From the NCBI GenBank assembly GCA_020740775.1, contig JAHEWK010000007.1, forward strand, positions 3,216,790 through 3,280,789: a DNA stretch of 64,000 nucleotides, given 5' to 3'. This document shows positions 38,348-47,250 of the stretch, in pieces. Origin of the DNA: Ilyonectria destructans (lineage: Eukaryota; Ascomycota; Sordariomycetes; Hypocreales; Nectriaceae). The position numbers and the translations under genes are program-made. The notes below the pieces were generated by a model, which was given only the letters and a program-made list of their open reading frames with translations, made no database searches and had not been told where the DNA came from. Position 1 is the first letter of the stretch. Every line of letters begins with the position of its first letter.

Positions 38348-39403
38348 TTCCAGTTCGCCGCTGAATTCAAGTCAGTCTACACTGCCGGCTTCACAAAGCA
38401 TAATATCATATCAGGATTCAAAAATCCCGGTATTTGGCCAGTACCAGCAACCCCTGTGATCAACCGCATCATCGCCAAGCGTGTTTGATTTCCTGATATT
38501 CAGGCGCAACACAAGGCATCCCTAGCCGCCGCCGAAGTCAAAGCACAGCGTTCACAACTGCGGTCAACCCGTACGATCATTCTTCAAGATATCAATGCAC
38601 TTCGGGCTCGTTGGAGAGAAGAAAATGAGGCTCTCAAGACCCAAGGGCAGCCAAGACTAACATTTAATCAGTGGCTTGACCAGACCGACCAAACCTCCCA
38701 ATTCGTAGCCCTCGAGACTCAAAGGAAGGAACATAACGAGATCCTCAATAAAGCATCCAAGAAGTCGTTTTCTGAGGCCCAAGAACAGGCCCGCCGAGCC
38801 CCAAGACCGATTCTCGCGATAGATCAAAACGCCTGGCCTGACAGCGACGATGATGTCGAATTTCGAGGCATGGGGCCGTTCGATGACGATGATGATGATG
38901 TCGAACTCGTAGGCTTCGATGACCTAGGCGGTGATGACCGGGTCCAGAAACGCAGTTGGAAATGACTTCCTCGCCGCCCTTGGATCCCTTGGATCCAGGT
39001 GATGAATTGGATGACGATAACCTCACATTACCACCACTTTCCGTTACAACACCAAGGATATCGGGTTACAAGCGTGTCAAGAAGGCCATGAGGGAATTCC
39101 GGGAGGAACAGGCTACTATTGCTGCGAGGGCAACGGCATCACAACAGGTCATACTAGGCGGCTCAGATCAACACTCTGAACGGGCGGCTCAATTGAGGGC
39201 GAAAATGCGATTTCCGCCGTTTTCTGTTAATAGCATCATTTTCTACTTCTTCAGGGCTTTCCAACGAGCTAGCTTACAGCTATATCCTTTCATAATGACT
39301 ATGTCGCAAAGTCCGAAAGATCATAATTGTGAAGTGGTCCATTTCACCGCATTAAGGGACGAAAAGTGGGTGATAAGGGTTTTTGGGGCTGACAAGTGGT
39401 TTT
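38348..39403 (+). pseudogene. Tc1/pogo (Fot-like, DDE_1) transposase, C-terminal relic
   Basis: The frame from 38,348 to 38,965 reads FAAEFKSVYTAGF, then IISGFKNPGIWPV, the motif that closes the DDE_1 domain of pogo/Fot transposases. A helical, charged tail and an Asp-run (DDDDDD) follow. It has an internal TGA (after IIAKRV) and lacks the whole catalytic domain. After a stop at 38,965 a second frame from 38,956 stays protein-like (RISGYKRVKKAMREFREEQ) to about 39,200, suggesting a frameshift. The element ends at the terminal repeat 39,404-39,457. It lies between the convergent BVMO and ADH genes and cannot transpose by itself. Confidence 0.75.
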
Positions 39404-39457
39404 GGGACCAACCTCGGGACGAGGTTGGTAGGCGGCTGGCCCCACAATGCCAACGGG
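39404..39457 (-). mobile_element. terminal inverted repeat of the Tc1/pogo-type element (right end), with TA target
   Basis: This reads, on the minus strand, CCCGTTGGCATTGTGGGGCC, then CCGCCTAC, then CCGAGGTTGGTCCC, matching 17,092-17,143. It contains a hairpin, ACCAACCTCG with CGAGGTTGGT (39,408-39,430). The adjoining TA (39,458-39,459) touches the ADH stop codon (39,460-39,462), so the element inserted directly at the end of that coding sequence without altering it. Confidence 0.7.
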
Positions 39458-39459
39458 TA

Positions 39460-40839
39460 TTAAGAAAGTTCCAAGACAACTCTTCCCCGCAACTTTCCTT
39501 GATCCATATCTTCAAAAACCTTTGTTAAGTCATCCATCTTCCTAACTTCAACATGGGCTTTAACAATACCCCTAGCCGCTAATTGAAGTACCTCGATTGC
39601 CTCACGTTGATTCCCCACAGCCGATCCAACAATCCGGTACTGCTGGGCAACCATTACGCCCGGATCCGCCCCAGCAATAGGTACAGCTTCCCCCTCCGTC
39701 ACGCCCACACAAACCACTGTGCCGTTGAAGCGCAAAAAGCTAATAGATTGCGCGTAAGCTTTGTGGGATGCCGCGCAGACAACCACGGCCTCAGCACCAT
39801 GACCATCGGCTAGAGACTTGACATGCGCTGCAATTTCAGCATCACTCGAGAATCGCGTGATATCGATGAAGTGCTCTGCTCCTGAATCTTTCACTATCTG
39901 GGATTTACTGCTATCATCCAATCCGATGATGCGCATTCCCAGGGCCTTTGATCCTATTTGGCAGGCGAGGTGCCCGAGTCCGCCACCAGCACCAACGATG
40001 ACGACCCAGCTTCCGGGCTTCGCTTGACTCCGAAGCAGGGCCGAGTAGACAGTGAGGCCAGCGCAGAGGAATGGAGCTGCAGTCACAGAGTCAAGTCCGT
40101 CAGGGATAGGCGTAACATAAGCTGCAGGTCCTAAAACGTATTGCTGGAATGTGCCGGGGGTGTAGTAGCCGGAGATTTTCTGGTTGAAGCAAACGCCGTC
40201 TTGTTGGGCAAGACAAGGTGCTGGTGAGAGGAATGCGTCAGCCTCGACACTCTAGAAACGGAGGGCTCGTGTATTATATTCAAGTGTAAACAATAACTCA
40301 AACGAGTAGTTTGTGGAGAGTGGGAAAATGAAGGGACAACATACCACATCTGCCGCATGCGCTGGATATCCATTTGACACCCACACGATCGCCAATCTTG
40401 ATACCTGTAGACTCTGTTCCAGGCCCTAGCTTAACAACGTCGCCAACGCCCTCGTGCCCTCCAATTTGGCCCTCGGGTGTAGGAGCCGGGAGCACTTTCC
40501 ACTTCAGCACCACTTAGATTAGCATGGGATCAAACATTTGTCTAACGGCGCCCTTGGAGGATATTGCACCCACCCCATTTTTCATCACGGCATAGTCTGA
40601 GTGGCATACGCCCGAATGTGTTCTATGCCGCAGTTATCTCGAGTTAATAAAATTCTTACATATATATAAAGCTTATTATGGGAGATATGGCTTGTGCAAG
40701 ATCGCTTACAGATTAATGAGAACTTCTCCTGCTCCAGGCTCCGGTGTGTCTACTAACACCACTTGTGATGATACCGTGCCTGGCTTATCATAGATAACTG
40801 CCTTATGCCGCTTGGGAATGTTTGGAGTGCAGATGTCAT
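39460..40839 (-). CDS. zinc-dependent alcohol dehydrogenase (MDR/ADH1-like), 1-nt frameshift near start
   Basis: A cytosolic NAD-dependent primary-alcohol dehydrogenase by family. The exons are 40,839-40,710, 40,622-40,574, 40,501-40,345 and 40,220-39,460; the introns are 87, 72 and 124 nt with GT-AG ends. Catalytic zinc ligands are present ([20 protein letters not shown]), as are the structural zinc cysteines [15 protein letters not shown], where the third intron interrupts after CGRC. The Rossmann motif is [10 protein letters not shown]. The ATG at 40,839 is out of frame by one base with [14 protein letters not shown]: one nucleotide is missing (or two are extra) within the first 7 codons. 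With one base restored the length is 365 aa, the family norm. This is either a real lesion or a sequencing indel. It is divergent from the hydrolase. Confidence 0.85.
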
Positions 40840-41402
40840 GTTTGCAGCTAAGAATTATTAGTATCTCTATCACGAGTGGAGAGGGTTTAGAGGGATATAT
40901 ACCGAATAGTTGTAAGATAAATATTCAGTGTCACTAGGAGACTAAACAGGATCCACGATCCTGGCGATGGAGGTTTTTCTTGCTTGGATAAGAGGGTGTA
41001 AGTTTCAAGGCCTCAGTACATAAAAATAGTACTTTAAATAATAAATTAAGATTCTTTTATAAAGATATTTAATAATTGAAGTAGCAGAATGTGACAAATA
41101 CTTATGTTTGTCATTGGTATCAATACTATTAATTCTAAGAAGACGTGACAAATACTTATGTTTGTCATTGGTATCAATACTATTAATACTAAGAAGCCTT
41201 GAAAAATAACTTACAAATCTACAACTCTCCTCTACCTTACTTCTCAAAATGCCTCTTAAGTTTTCTAGATTTGAGCAGCTTTGCTTTGCTCTTTATTTAA
41301 TCTTTTTAAGCATGAAAAGGCTAAATTATTTACCAATGTCCTGAGTTATCTCAGCTCCGCACTAACGTTCATGTAGCACCCTTCTATATCCTAACTTTCG
41401 TC
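40840..41402. promoter_or_regulatory. shared divergent promoter of ADH and hydrolase
   Basis: A 563-bp intergenic region between oppositely oriented starts. Its centre is a 54-bp tandem duplication (41,091-41,144 and 41,145-41,198), each copy containing the inverted repeat TGACAAA-N8-TTTGTCA. Four TGACAAA half-sites in one shared promoter suggest regulator binding. No coding frame is supported here. Confidence 0.6.
41091..41198. repeat. 54-bp tandem duplication with internal TGACAAA/TTTGTCA palindromes
   Basis: Copy 1 (41,091-41,144) and copy 2 (41,145-41,198) differ by only a few bases (AATTCTAAGAAGAC against AATACTAAGAAGCC). The palindromes lie at 41,092-41,113 and 41,146-41,167. Period and identity are read directly from the sequence; the binding role is inference. 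Confidence 0.85.
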
Positions 41403-42474
41403 ATGCGGACACTCATCATCTGTTGGGCCAGAGGCATCCCGCCGCGCCTGTTTATAATTTGCGCCATCATCAAAGTGGTCCTTCAAAACTTTTCGCCCCG
41501 CCAGATCCAGTTTATGTTCCTACCGACGAAGGAGACATATAAATCATGGGTACAGCAACGCATTCTCAAGGCCAGCAGCGAAGGCGATTCAGACGCAACC
41601 AAGAGGCTTAGGCCTGATGTCATGCCTCTAGAGGACGGGGTTTCATCTCTTCTTTGGCTTGGTAATCGTCAGAAAGCAGAGAAAGTCGTGTTATTCCTTC
41701 ACGGCGGAGGTTATATTGCCCCATTGCTACCGGGGCATTTAGAGTGGTGTTGGCGAGCCTACGTTACCGCAGGTGTTGAGATGAAAGTCGAGGTTGCGGT
41801 GGCGGTCCTTGAGTACACGCTATGTCCTGGTGCAAAGGTATCCGGTACAACTCGGCCAGGCGGCCACTGCTTTAACCCGCCTCCTCTCTGAAGGATTTCA
41901 CCCCCAAAACATTTGCCTTGGCGGAGATTCTGCAGGGGCAAATCTAACAGCTCAGCTTCTATGTCACCTCGTTGAGCCCCATCCTACAGTCCCAAGAATC
42001 CAGTTGCCTCAGCAGCTGGGAGGTGTCTTTCTTGCCTCGCCATGGGTTAGCCAAAATACCCACGATATTTCATATACCGATAATGCTTGGATCGATGTGC
42101 TCTCAGCTTCAAGTGTGTGTAAGTCGACGGGAGAGCTGCTGGGACATTCGCACACCGAGCACGCCGACGATAACCATAGCAAGTTGGCCAAGCTCGCATT
42201 TCCCTTAGACGGGGATAGGTCCTGTCTTGGTGGAATGGCGGCCATTCTTAGCGAGCTCTACGTTACTGTAGGAAGCCACGAAGTTTTTCGAGACCAGGTG
42301 GTCACCTTTGTGACCGAGATACGACGCTTGAACCCAAAGTTGAACGTGCAATTCGATATACAAGAAAGACAAGCACATAACTTCAACCTGCTTGAAGGCC
42401 AGGAAGGACGCGATGGAGAATGCATGCAGGCTATGAAGGTGTGGATGGAACAGTTATTGGAGAGGAGCAGCTGA
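41403..42474 (+). pseudogene. alpha/beta hydrolase (HSL/esterase type) with a 1-nt frameshift
   Basis: A serine ester hydrolase of the alpha/beta-hydrolase-3 type, expected to open esters or lactones. It has the oxyanion motif HGGGY (100-104), nucleophile elbow GDSAG (Ser176 after frame correction), acid in SHEVFRDQV and His in QAHNF. The N-terminus carries a hydrophobic stretch (about 15-28). Translation breaks at 41,837-41,838: the first frame reads LEYTLCPGAK, and the family-like continuation YPVQLGQAA lies one base further. One extra G in AAAGG explains it; no intron can, since no sequence is lost. With that base removed the gene is 357 codons including the stop. It is a true inactivating mutation or a homopolymer sequencing error. 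It is divergent from the ADH. Confidence 0.82.
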
Positions 42475-43170
42475 TAGGGGACGAGGATGATGGAGGTTTC
42501 AAGTTCAACTATCCGTAGCGGCAAGTAATTCCCAGATCAAATGTGCATAGCGACAGTAGAAGGGGCGCATAGACAGGGATCGATAAGAAACGGTTGATAT
42601 TTGGAGCGTATTGCATGACTTGGATTGAATGTGTCTGTGGAGAAGGCGGAATCATCTCAGCCGATTGACACATGCCAGGATGCCCAATCCCTTCGGAACA
42701 GTTGCTCCATATTGCAACATCCTATTGAGTCGCTTGTCAAAGCGCACTAAAGGCTTGCCGTCGTTGACTAGACAGGCGACGCAATTCGGCAAAGAAGGGC
42801 CAGATTCCCCGCGTGCCATGACATCTTTTCCGCCATTGCCGGCGAGTGCTACCGGAGCTGATCCGACTGCCAAGGTTCGGAATGGGGCGGCGGAAACGGA
42901 CGTGCATTGATTGGCCAAAGAACATTCAAGTCGTCCCGGATACCCTCTTCCGCCGATTGTAACCAGGCACTACAGCCTTCAGATGGCATGCCGGCTTTGC
43001 TTTCCTGGGTGATACGCTTCTAATCTCGGGTTTTGCCAGAGGCTGGCGAAGCGGGGGCCGGAGCAATCCCGATCCTTCACTTCCGACTGTTTTCACCACC
43101 CATTCCATAAAGCTCGATTGAGACCCATGCAGGTGGCAGCAATATACTCGAAATAAACCTCAAATTCAGG
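42475..43170. promoter_or_regulatory. intergenic region upstream of the SDR gene
   Basis: About 700 bp of GC-normal sequence between hydrolase and SDR. Several 60-95-codon frames on both strands lack ATG starts or recognisable content and are not called. It presumably holds the hydrolase terminator and SDR promoter. No specific site identified. Confidence 0.5.
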
Positions 43171-44453
43171 ATGTCGCTACCACGCGAAGGCTTCACGGTC
43201 GATTTTGTGGCCCAAACCATCCGAAGAACCATTCTGAATCCTTTTGTCGCCCTCCCGATTGCCACCGGCTTGTACTGGGTTTCGTTCCCTGACTCGGCTC
43301 ACTCAGACTGGACTTGGACCTTGGAAATCGCTAGGGTGTGCATCTATTGCCTCGCTGCTTTGGGAGTTCTCCTGGAAGCCAACGACTTTCTAAATCGGCA
43401 GTATCATAACAACTGGGTCACAGACCCGAATTGGGACTGGGACACCGAGATCGTCGTCATCACTGGAGGAAGCAGTGGCATCGGGGCCCATCTTGCGCAG
43501 CAGTTGCATGCTCGAAACCCCAACACCAGGATTCTCATTATCGACTACGTCCCGTTAACCTGGGAGCCGCTCGAGGGTACGTTTATCAAGTACTATCAAT
43601 GTGACCTTAGCGATAGCTGTCGGATCCGCATTATTTGTGAACAGATACGAAAGGAAGTCGGGCATCCTACTGTTCTGATTAATAACGCCGGCCTTTGTCG
43701 GGGCGCTACCGTTTGCGATGGCTCGTACGGCGATGTGGAGGCTACTATACGGATAAATCTTATTGCTCCGTTCCTGCTGGTCAAAGAATTTGGTCCAGCT
43801 ATGGTACGCCAAAACCACGGCCACATTGTCAATATCAGCTCGATGAGTGCGTTCCTCCCACCTGCCCAGGTGGCTGACTACGCTGCCACCAAAGCCGGGT
43901 TGGTAGCCTTCCACGAGGTGAGTATTAACTCCTACCTGCACATTCACCCAAGAACACTTTCTCCAGGATTCTCGGGCTCACGGATTTATATTTCAGGCAC
44001 TACAGCTAGAGCTGAAGAATGAGCACCTAGCGGACCGCATCAGGCTGTCGCTCGCGATCATAAGCTTCACTCGAACACCCTTGTTCAGAGGCGATCGAAA
44101 GCAGTCCGATTTCCTTTTCCCGGTCTTAGAAGTGGATTCAGTGAGCGAGGCAATCGCGGGAACGCTATGGAGTGGATACGGCAAGATAATCTTCATGCCC
44201 GGACTAATGCGCTACGTCGCCATCTTGGTAATTTAATTCCTCTCGTCCCTCACGCCCCTGCCACTGAACGGACCAATGGAGCGATGCTAATACCCGGAGA
44301 CAGAAAGGAGGACCAGAATGGATATGGCGCTTAGCAAGAGACACAACTAAGAACTTGGCTGTAGACTTCAGGGGAAGGCAAAAACTGGACCCTGAAACGG
44401 GAGCATTGCTTTACCCTTCAGCAAATGCTGTAAAAACTGAGGCGACGATATGA
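43171..44453 (+). CDS. short-chain dehydrogenase/reductase with N-terminal membrane segments
   Basis: An NAD(P)-dependent alcohol/ketone oxidoreductase, resembling the membrane-bound retinol/17-beta-HSD11 branch of SDRs. Three exons (43,171-43,917, 43,997-44,227, 44,304-44,453) join to 375 aa; the introns are 79 and 76 nt, the second with a CTAAT branch site. The cofactor motif is TGGSSGIG (98-105), NNAG is at 171-174, the catalytic Ser at 224, and YAATK gives Tyr237 and Lys241. Hydrophobic stretches near 22-36 and 52-69 precede the Rossmann fold and suggest ER or lipid-droplet anchoring. Reading through the introns would truncate the protein at either exon end; splicing yields the usual C-terminal extension (RLARDT, FRGRQKLDPETGALLYPS). 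The gene appears intact. Confidence 0.9.
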
Positions 44454-44597
44454 AGTGGCTACTGTTAATTCAATACAATCATTAAACCCCAACATTATAG
44501 ATAGCCTCGGTTGGTGATAATATAAGAACGCCTGAAACTTCAGGGTTAAGACGAGGACTTAGATTCCATAACAAGTAGTAGAGAACTTTTACTATGA

Positions 44598-44730
44598 GAT
44601 AGCTTATATAACCACTTGATGACCTAGAACATGTGTGTGTATTTTGTATCTGTTTAATATAGCTCCTGCTGTTGGATAGCTTATGTGACCATATGATGAC
44701 CTTGAACATGTGTCTGTATTGTGTAGCTGT
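44598..44730. repeat. 56-bp direct repeat pair
   Basis: 44,598-44,653 and 44,675-44,730 share GATAGCTTAT, then ACC, TGATGACCT, GAACATGTGT and GTATxxTGTAxCTGT, with a handful of substitutions. The copies are separated by 21 bp. They directly abut the LTR-like segment starting at 44,737. Non-coding. Confidence 0.8.
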
Positions 44731-44736
44731 AGTTGC

Positions 44737-45035
44737 TGTCAGGGGCCGTCAACTTAGGACTACGCCCCGGGCCTAAACGTGGGGCCCTGAGATTACGGCC
44801 TTTCCTGTTGAATTGGAGGCATGGAACACCAGTGCTCCAGGATGCCATGTGTGGAATAGGGAGGCCTTACAAGTAGCTGTTTAATATCTCTTGCACGTAG
44901 CCCACAGCCGCCGGACCCGCGGTTGTGGCCTGAGGCAGCCGGACCTCTTACGGCTCGGAATAGCCTCGCATAGCTAGCCTACTCAACTCAACCCAATACA
45001 CATCGCTGACCTCACAACAATCTAAATCTAATACA
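44737..45035. mobile_element. solo LTR candidate (about 299 bp)
   Basis: The segment starts TGTCAGGGGCCGTC and ends CTAAATCTAATACA, i.e. TGT...ACA, and is followed by TTGGCAGGTGCAGCGCC, which could be a primer-binding site. It contains no open frame. No second copy or clear 5-bp target duplication was found in the window, so this rests on the terminal dinucleotides and the possible primer site only. Confidence 0.35.
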
Positions 45036-45543
45036 TTGGCAGGTGCAGCGCCATGCTACTGTTATAAGATACTAACACCCGATCTCGCAGTGGTTTCATA
45101 AGGCCGTCAGTCGAGGATAGCCAGGCATGTGACAGCTAACTGATATTCAGCAGGATTATAGCTGCGTAACAGACCAGTGTGGGCTCTGTTGCCAGGTAGA
45201 GGGGCTGAAGAAGAATCGGTCCCAGTGATCTCAGACATGGGATTTGAACAACACTAGGCAGCTCGAGGGCCAGGTATTTTAAACGAGGGACAAGATGACC
45301 AGACAACACTGATCTAGCCTCATTAAGCAAGCAACACTCGGCGTGAGCCATGTTCGTGGTGGGCGTGATGGAGTGGCGGCCGAAATGGGACACGGATATT
45401 ACATTTGACTTGACATTCAGCCCTACACTGCGTCTAACCTGCAGCGGATGTCCGGCTAGTCAGCTTCCTTGACAGCTTCTATATGCTCCGAGAGCATTGA
45501 CGCAAATGTATTCCTCAGCCACCGGAAGGAGCCCCGGCAGAAA

Positions 45544-46672
45544 TCAACGACCTGGCTGTAACGGGATCATGGTGATTGAAACGAAATTTCCTTGATCTTG
45601 CCGACTAGTGTTTGCCATGTTTTGTCGTGTCACTGTCAAGGATTCGGATGCAGGCGACTCATCTTCGAGGGGGCAAGATCCAGAATCTTCAAATATGGAC
45701 ATCATCCACGACTCTGGATCGGGAAAAGTGACAGAAGTTAGAACGTCGAAATGGGTGCCGATTTGTAGGTCAAGATCTACTGGGTGTTCTTGCTGACTGT
45801 TGTTTGTGAACAACTGTGGTGGCTCTGAACCTGGTTCACCATCACGCCGTCCACTCCCTGCCAGCCCTTCAGGTTGTGTTGCCAGAACGGCTAGGTGGTC
45901 CAGGTGAGTATCCAACAGCTGCATCGCATTTACGTCGCCGATAACGCCAAATGTTGTCTCCGCGCTGTGGATTCTCGTGATATCTGGCGACCCCGAGGTA
46001 TGGTGCATGTCCTCTCCTTGGGGCAAACTTGATTCTTCTGCAGGCTGCCCTGCGAACGAGTCACAGAGGATTCCGCCAGCCGTGAGAGTTTGTTTGGGGC
46101 TTCCTGCTGCTCGGTTGCCATGGCCAATGCACACTTCTCCCTCGAGCCCTCCTCGCATTGGGCCGCCGAGTGCTTCTCCTGGTACTGAGGCGGGTTCAGC
46201 GCTGGTGTCCATCAGGCTTCCCCAGCGATCCGCCTGTTCTTCCTCTGACTCCTCCGTCCCCTCAACTTCGAGGATTTTGCCAACTTCAGACCCGATGGCA
46301 TTTAAGCAGACTGAAAGTTTCAGAACCTTGGACCGGAGCTTCAGCATCTCCTTTCTCAACTTGGCGGCTTCGCGAGCTAGGGCCTTATTACGGTCGCTTT
46401 CCGACTCCGTGTTCAACTTGGAGCGTTCCTCCAGCTCCTTGATGTACATGGACTTGCGTTCACGAAAGTTCCTCTGAGTCAAGCGATTGCGTAGCCGTCT
46501 ATCTGGGGCAAATTGCGCACATTAGCCAATGTCTCCAACTATTTTGGAGAGAAATCACCTCACTGAATAGAGATTGGCAACATTACCTTCTTGTGGCCTG
46601 GTTTGGTCCATCGCAATCCTCAAGCTCTTGGTCGCCAGAGGCCCGAGGCACTCTTTTCCGAGCTCGAGCCAT
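45544..46672 (-). CDS. bZIP transcription factor
   Basis: A nuclear DNA-binding regulator, the likely pathway-specific regulator of the surrounding oxidative genes (inference from position). Two exons, 46,672-46,587 and 46,498-45,544, with an 88-nt GT-AG intron, give 346 aa. The N-terminus is basic (ARARKRVPR). The basic region RRLRNRLTQRNFRERK (about 29-44) straddles the intron junction and has the N-x3-Q-R-x-F-R-x-R pattern of fungal AP-1/Yap-like bZIPs. A leucine-zipper-like coiled coil follows (KELEERSKL to LRSKVLKL). The rest is acidic and low in recognisable motifs, as expected of an activation region. No Cys-rich redox domains like those of Yap1 are evident. It is transcribed divergently from the aldehyde dehydrogenase. 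Confidence 0.88.
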
Positions 46673-47250
46673 GTTCAACTGCCGGCGTTATCATGCGTAG
46701 AGAGGTGATTGAAGTTATCGCTCAATCAATACGCTAAGTGGAGTCATTATTTGTTTTTGCCAAATCACACTTGACAATTGGATAGGCGGACGAGCCGATG
46801 GCTGCAGCCGTGCATTCCGAGGTTGACCACGGCCCTGTCCATAATCAAATCGATTACCCCATACCTGGAGTGCTCCACTTCCCCGCGTTTTCGGGATCAC
46901 TCCGTATTGCCGAGGCGGTAGTTGTAGACCTATGTCTTGTATTTTCGATGTGGCTCTCTGCTCTTTGCTTGTGTAGTAGAGCTTCGGGCTCTATTGCGGA
47001 AAGTACCCGATAACGGGAGCCATTTGTATATCCGCTTCCGAGTCAGTTGCAGGCTAGTTCCGAATGGCATAGCGGGGAAGCCGAGCGAGCGGGCAACCGA
47101 TGCGGGGAGGTATTGGACGGGGGGAATCGGATGAAATTGGGCAGCATGGTCTAAGAGAGAGAAGACTTATATAAGTCGCATAACTAAGATGGAAGCTTTA
47201 AAACTTATTCACTTAGAGTCAGTTTTACCTGGAATTTCAAGTACTTCAAG
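46673..47250. promoter_or_regulatory. shared divergent promoter of bZIP and ALDH
   Basis: A 578-bp intergenic region between opposite starts. It is non-coding; the open frames crossing it have no recognisable content. A TGACAATT lies near 46,772, a partial match to the TGACAAA half-site of the ADH/hydrolase promoter, which by itself is weak. Confidence 0.5.

Larger units (their letters stand above)
44454..45543. other. intergenic region with repeats, no gene seen
   Basis: About 1.1 kb between SDR and bZIP containing a 56-bp direct repeat pair and a solo-LTR candidate (listed separately). The rest (45,036-45,543) has no supported coding frame; it should hold the 3' UTR of the bZIP gene. Confidence 0.55.

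Noticed and set aside
38956..39528. 190-codon plus-strand frame as one independent gene
   Set aside because: Its second half crosses the transposon terminal repeat and runs antisense into the ADH 3' end; only the first part (to about 39,200) is plausibly transposon coding sequence.
42629..43108. Frames of 60-93 codons between hydrolase and SDR
   Set aside because: They overlap on opposite strands, the better minus frame starts with TTG, and none shows a motif.
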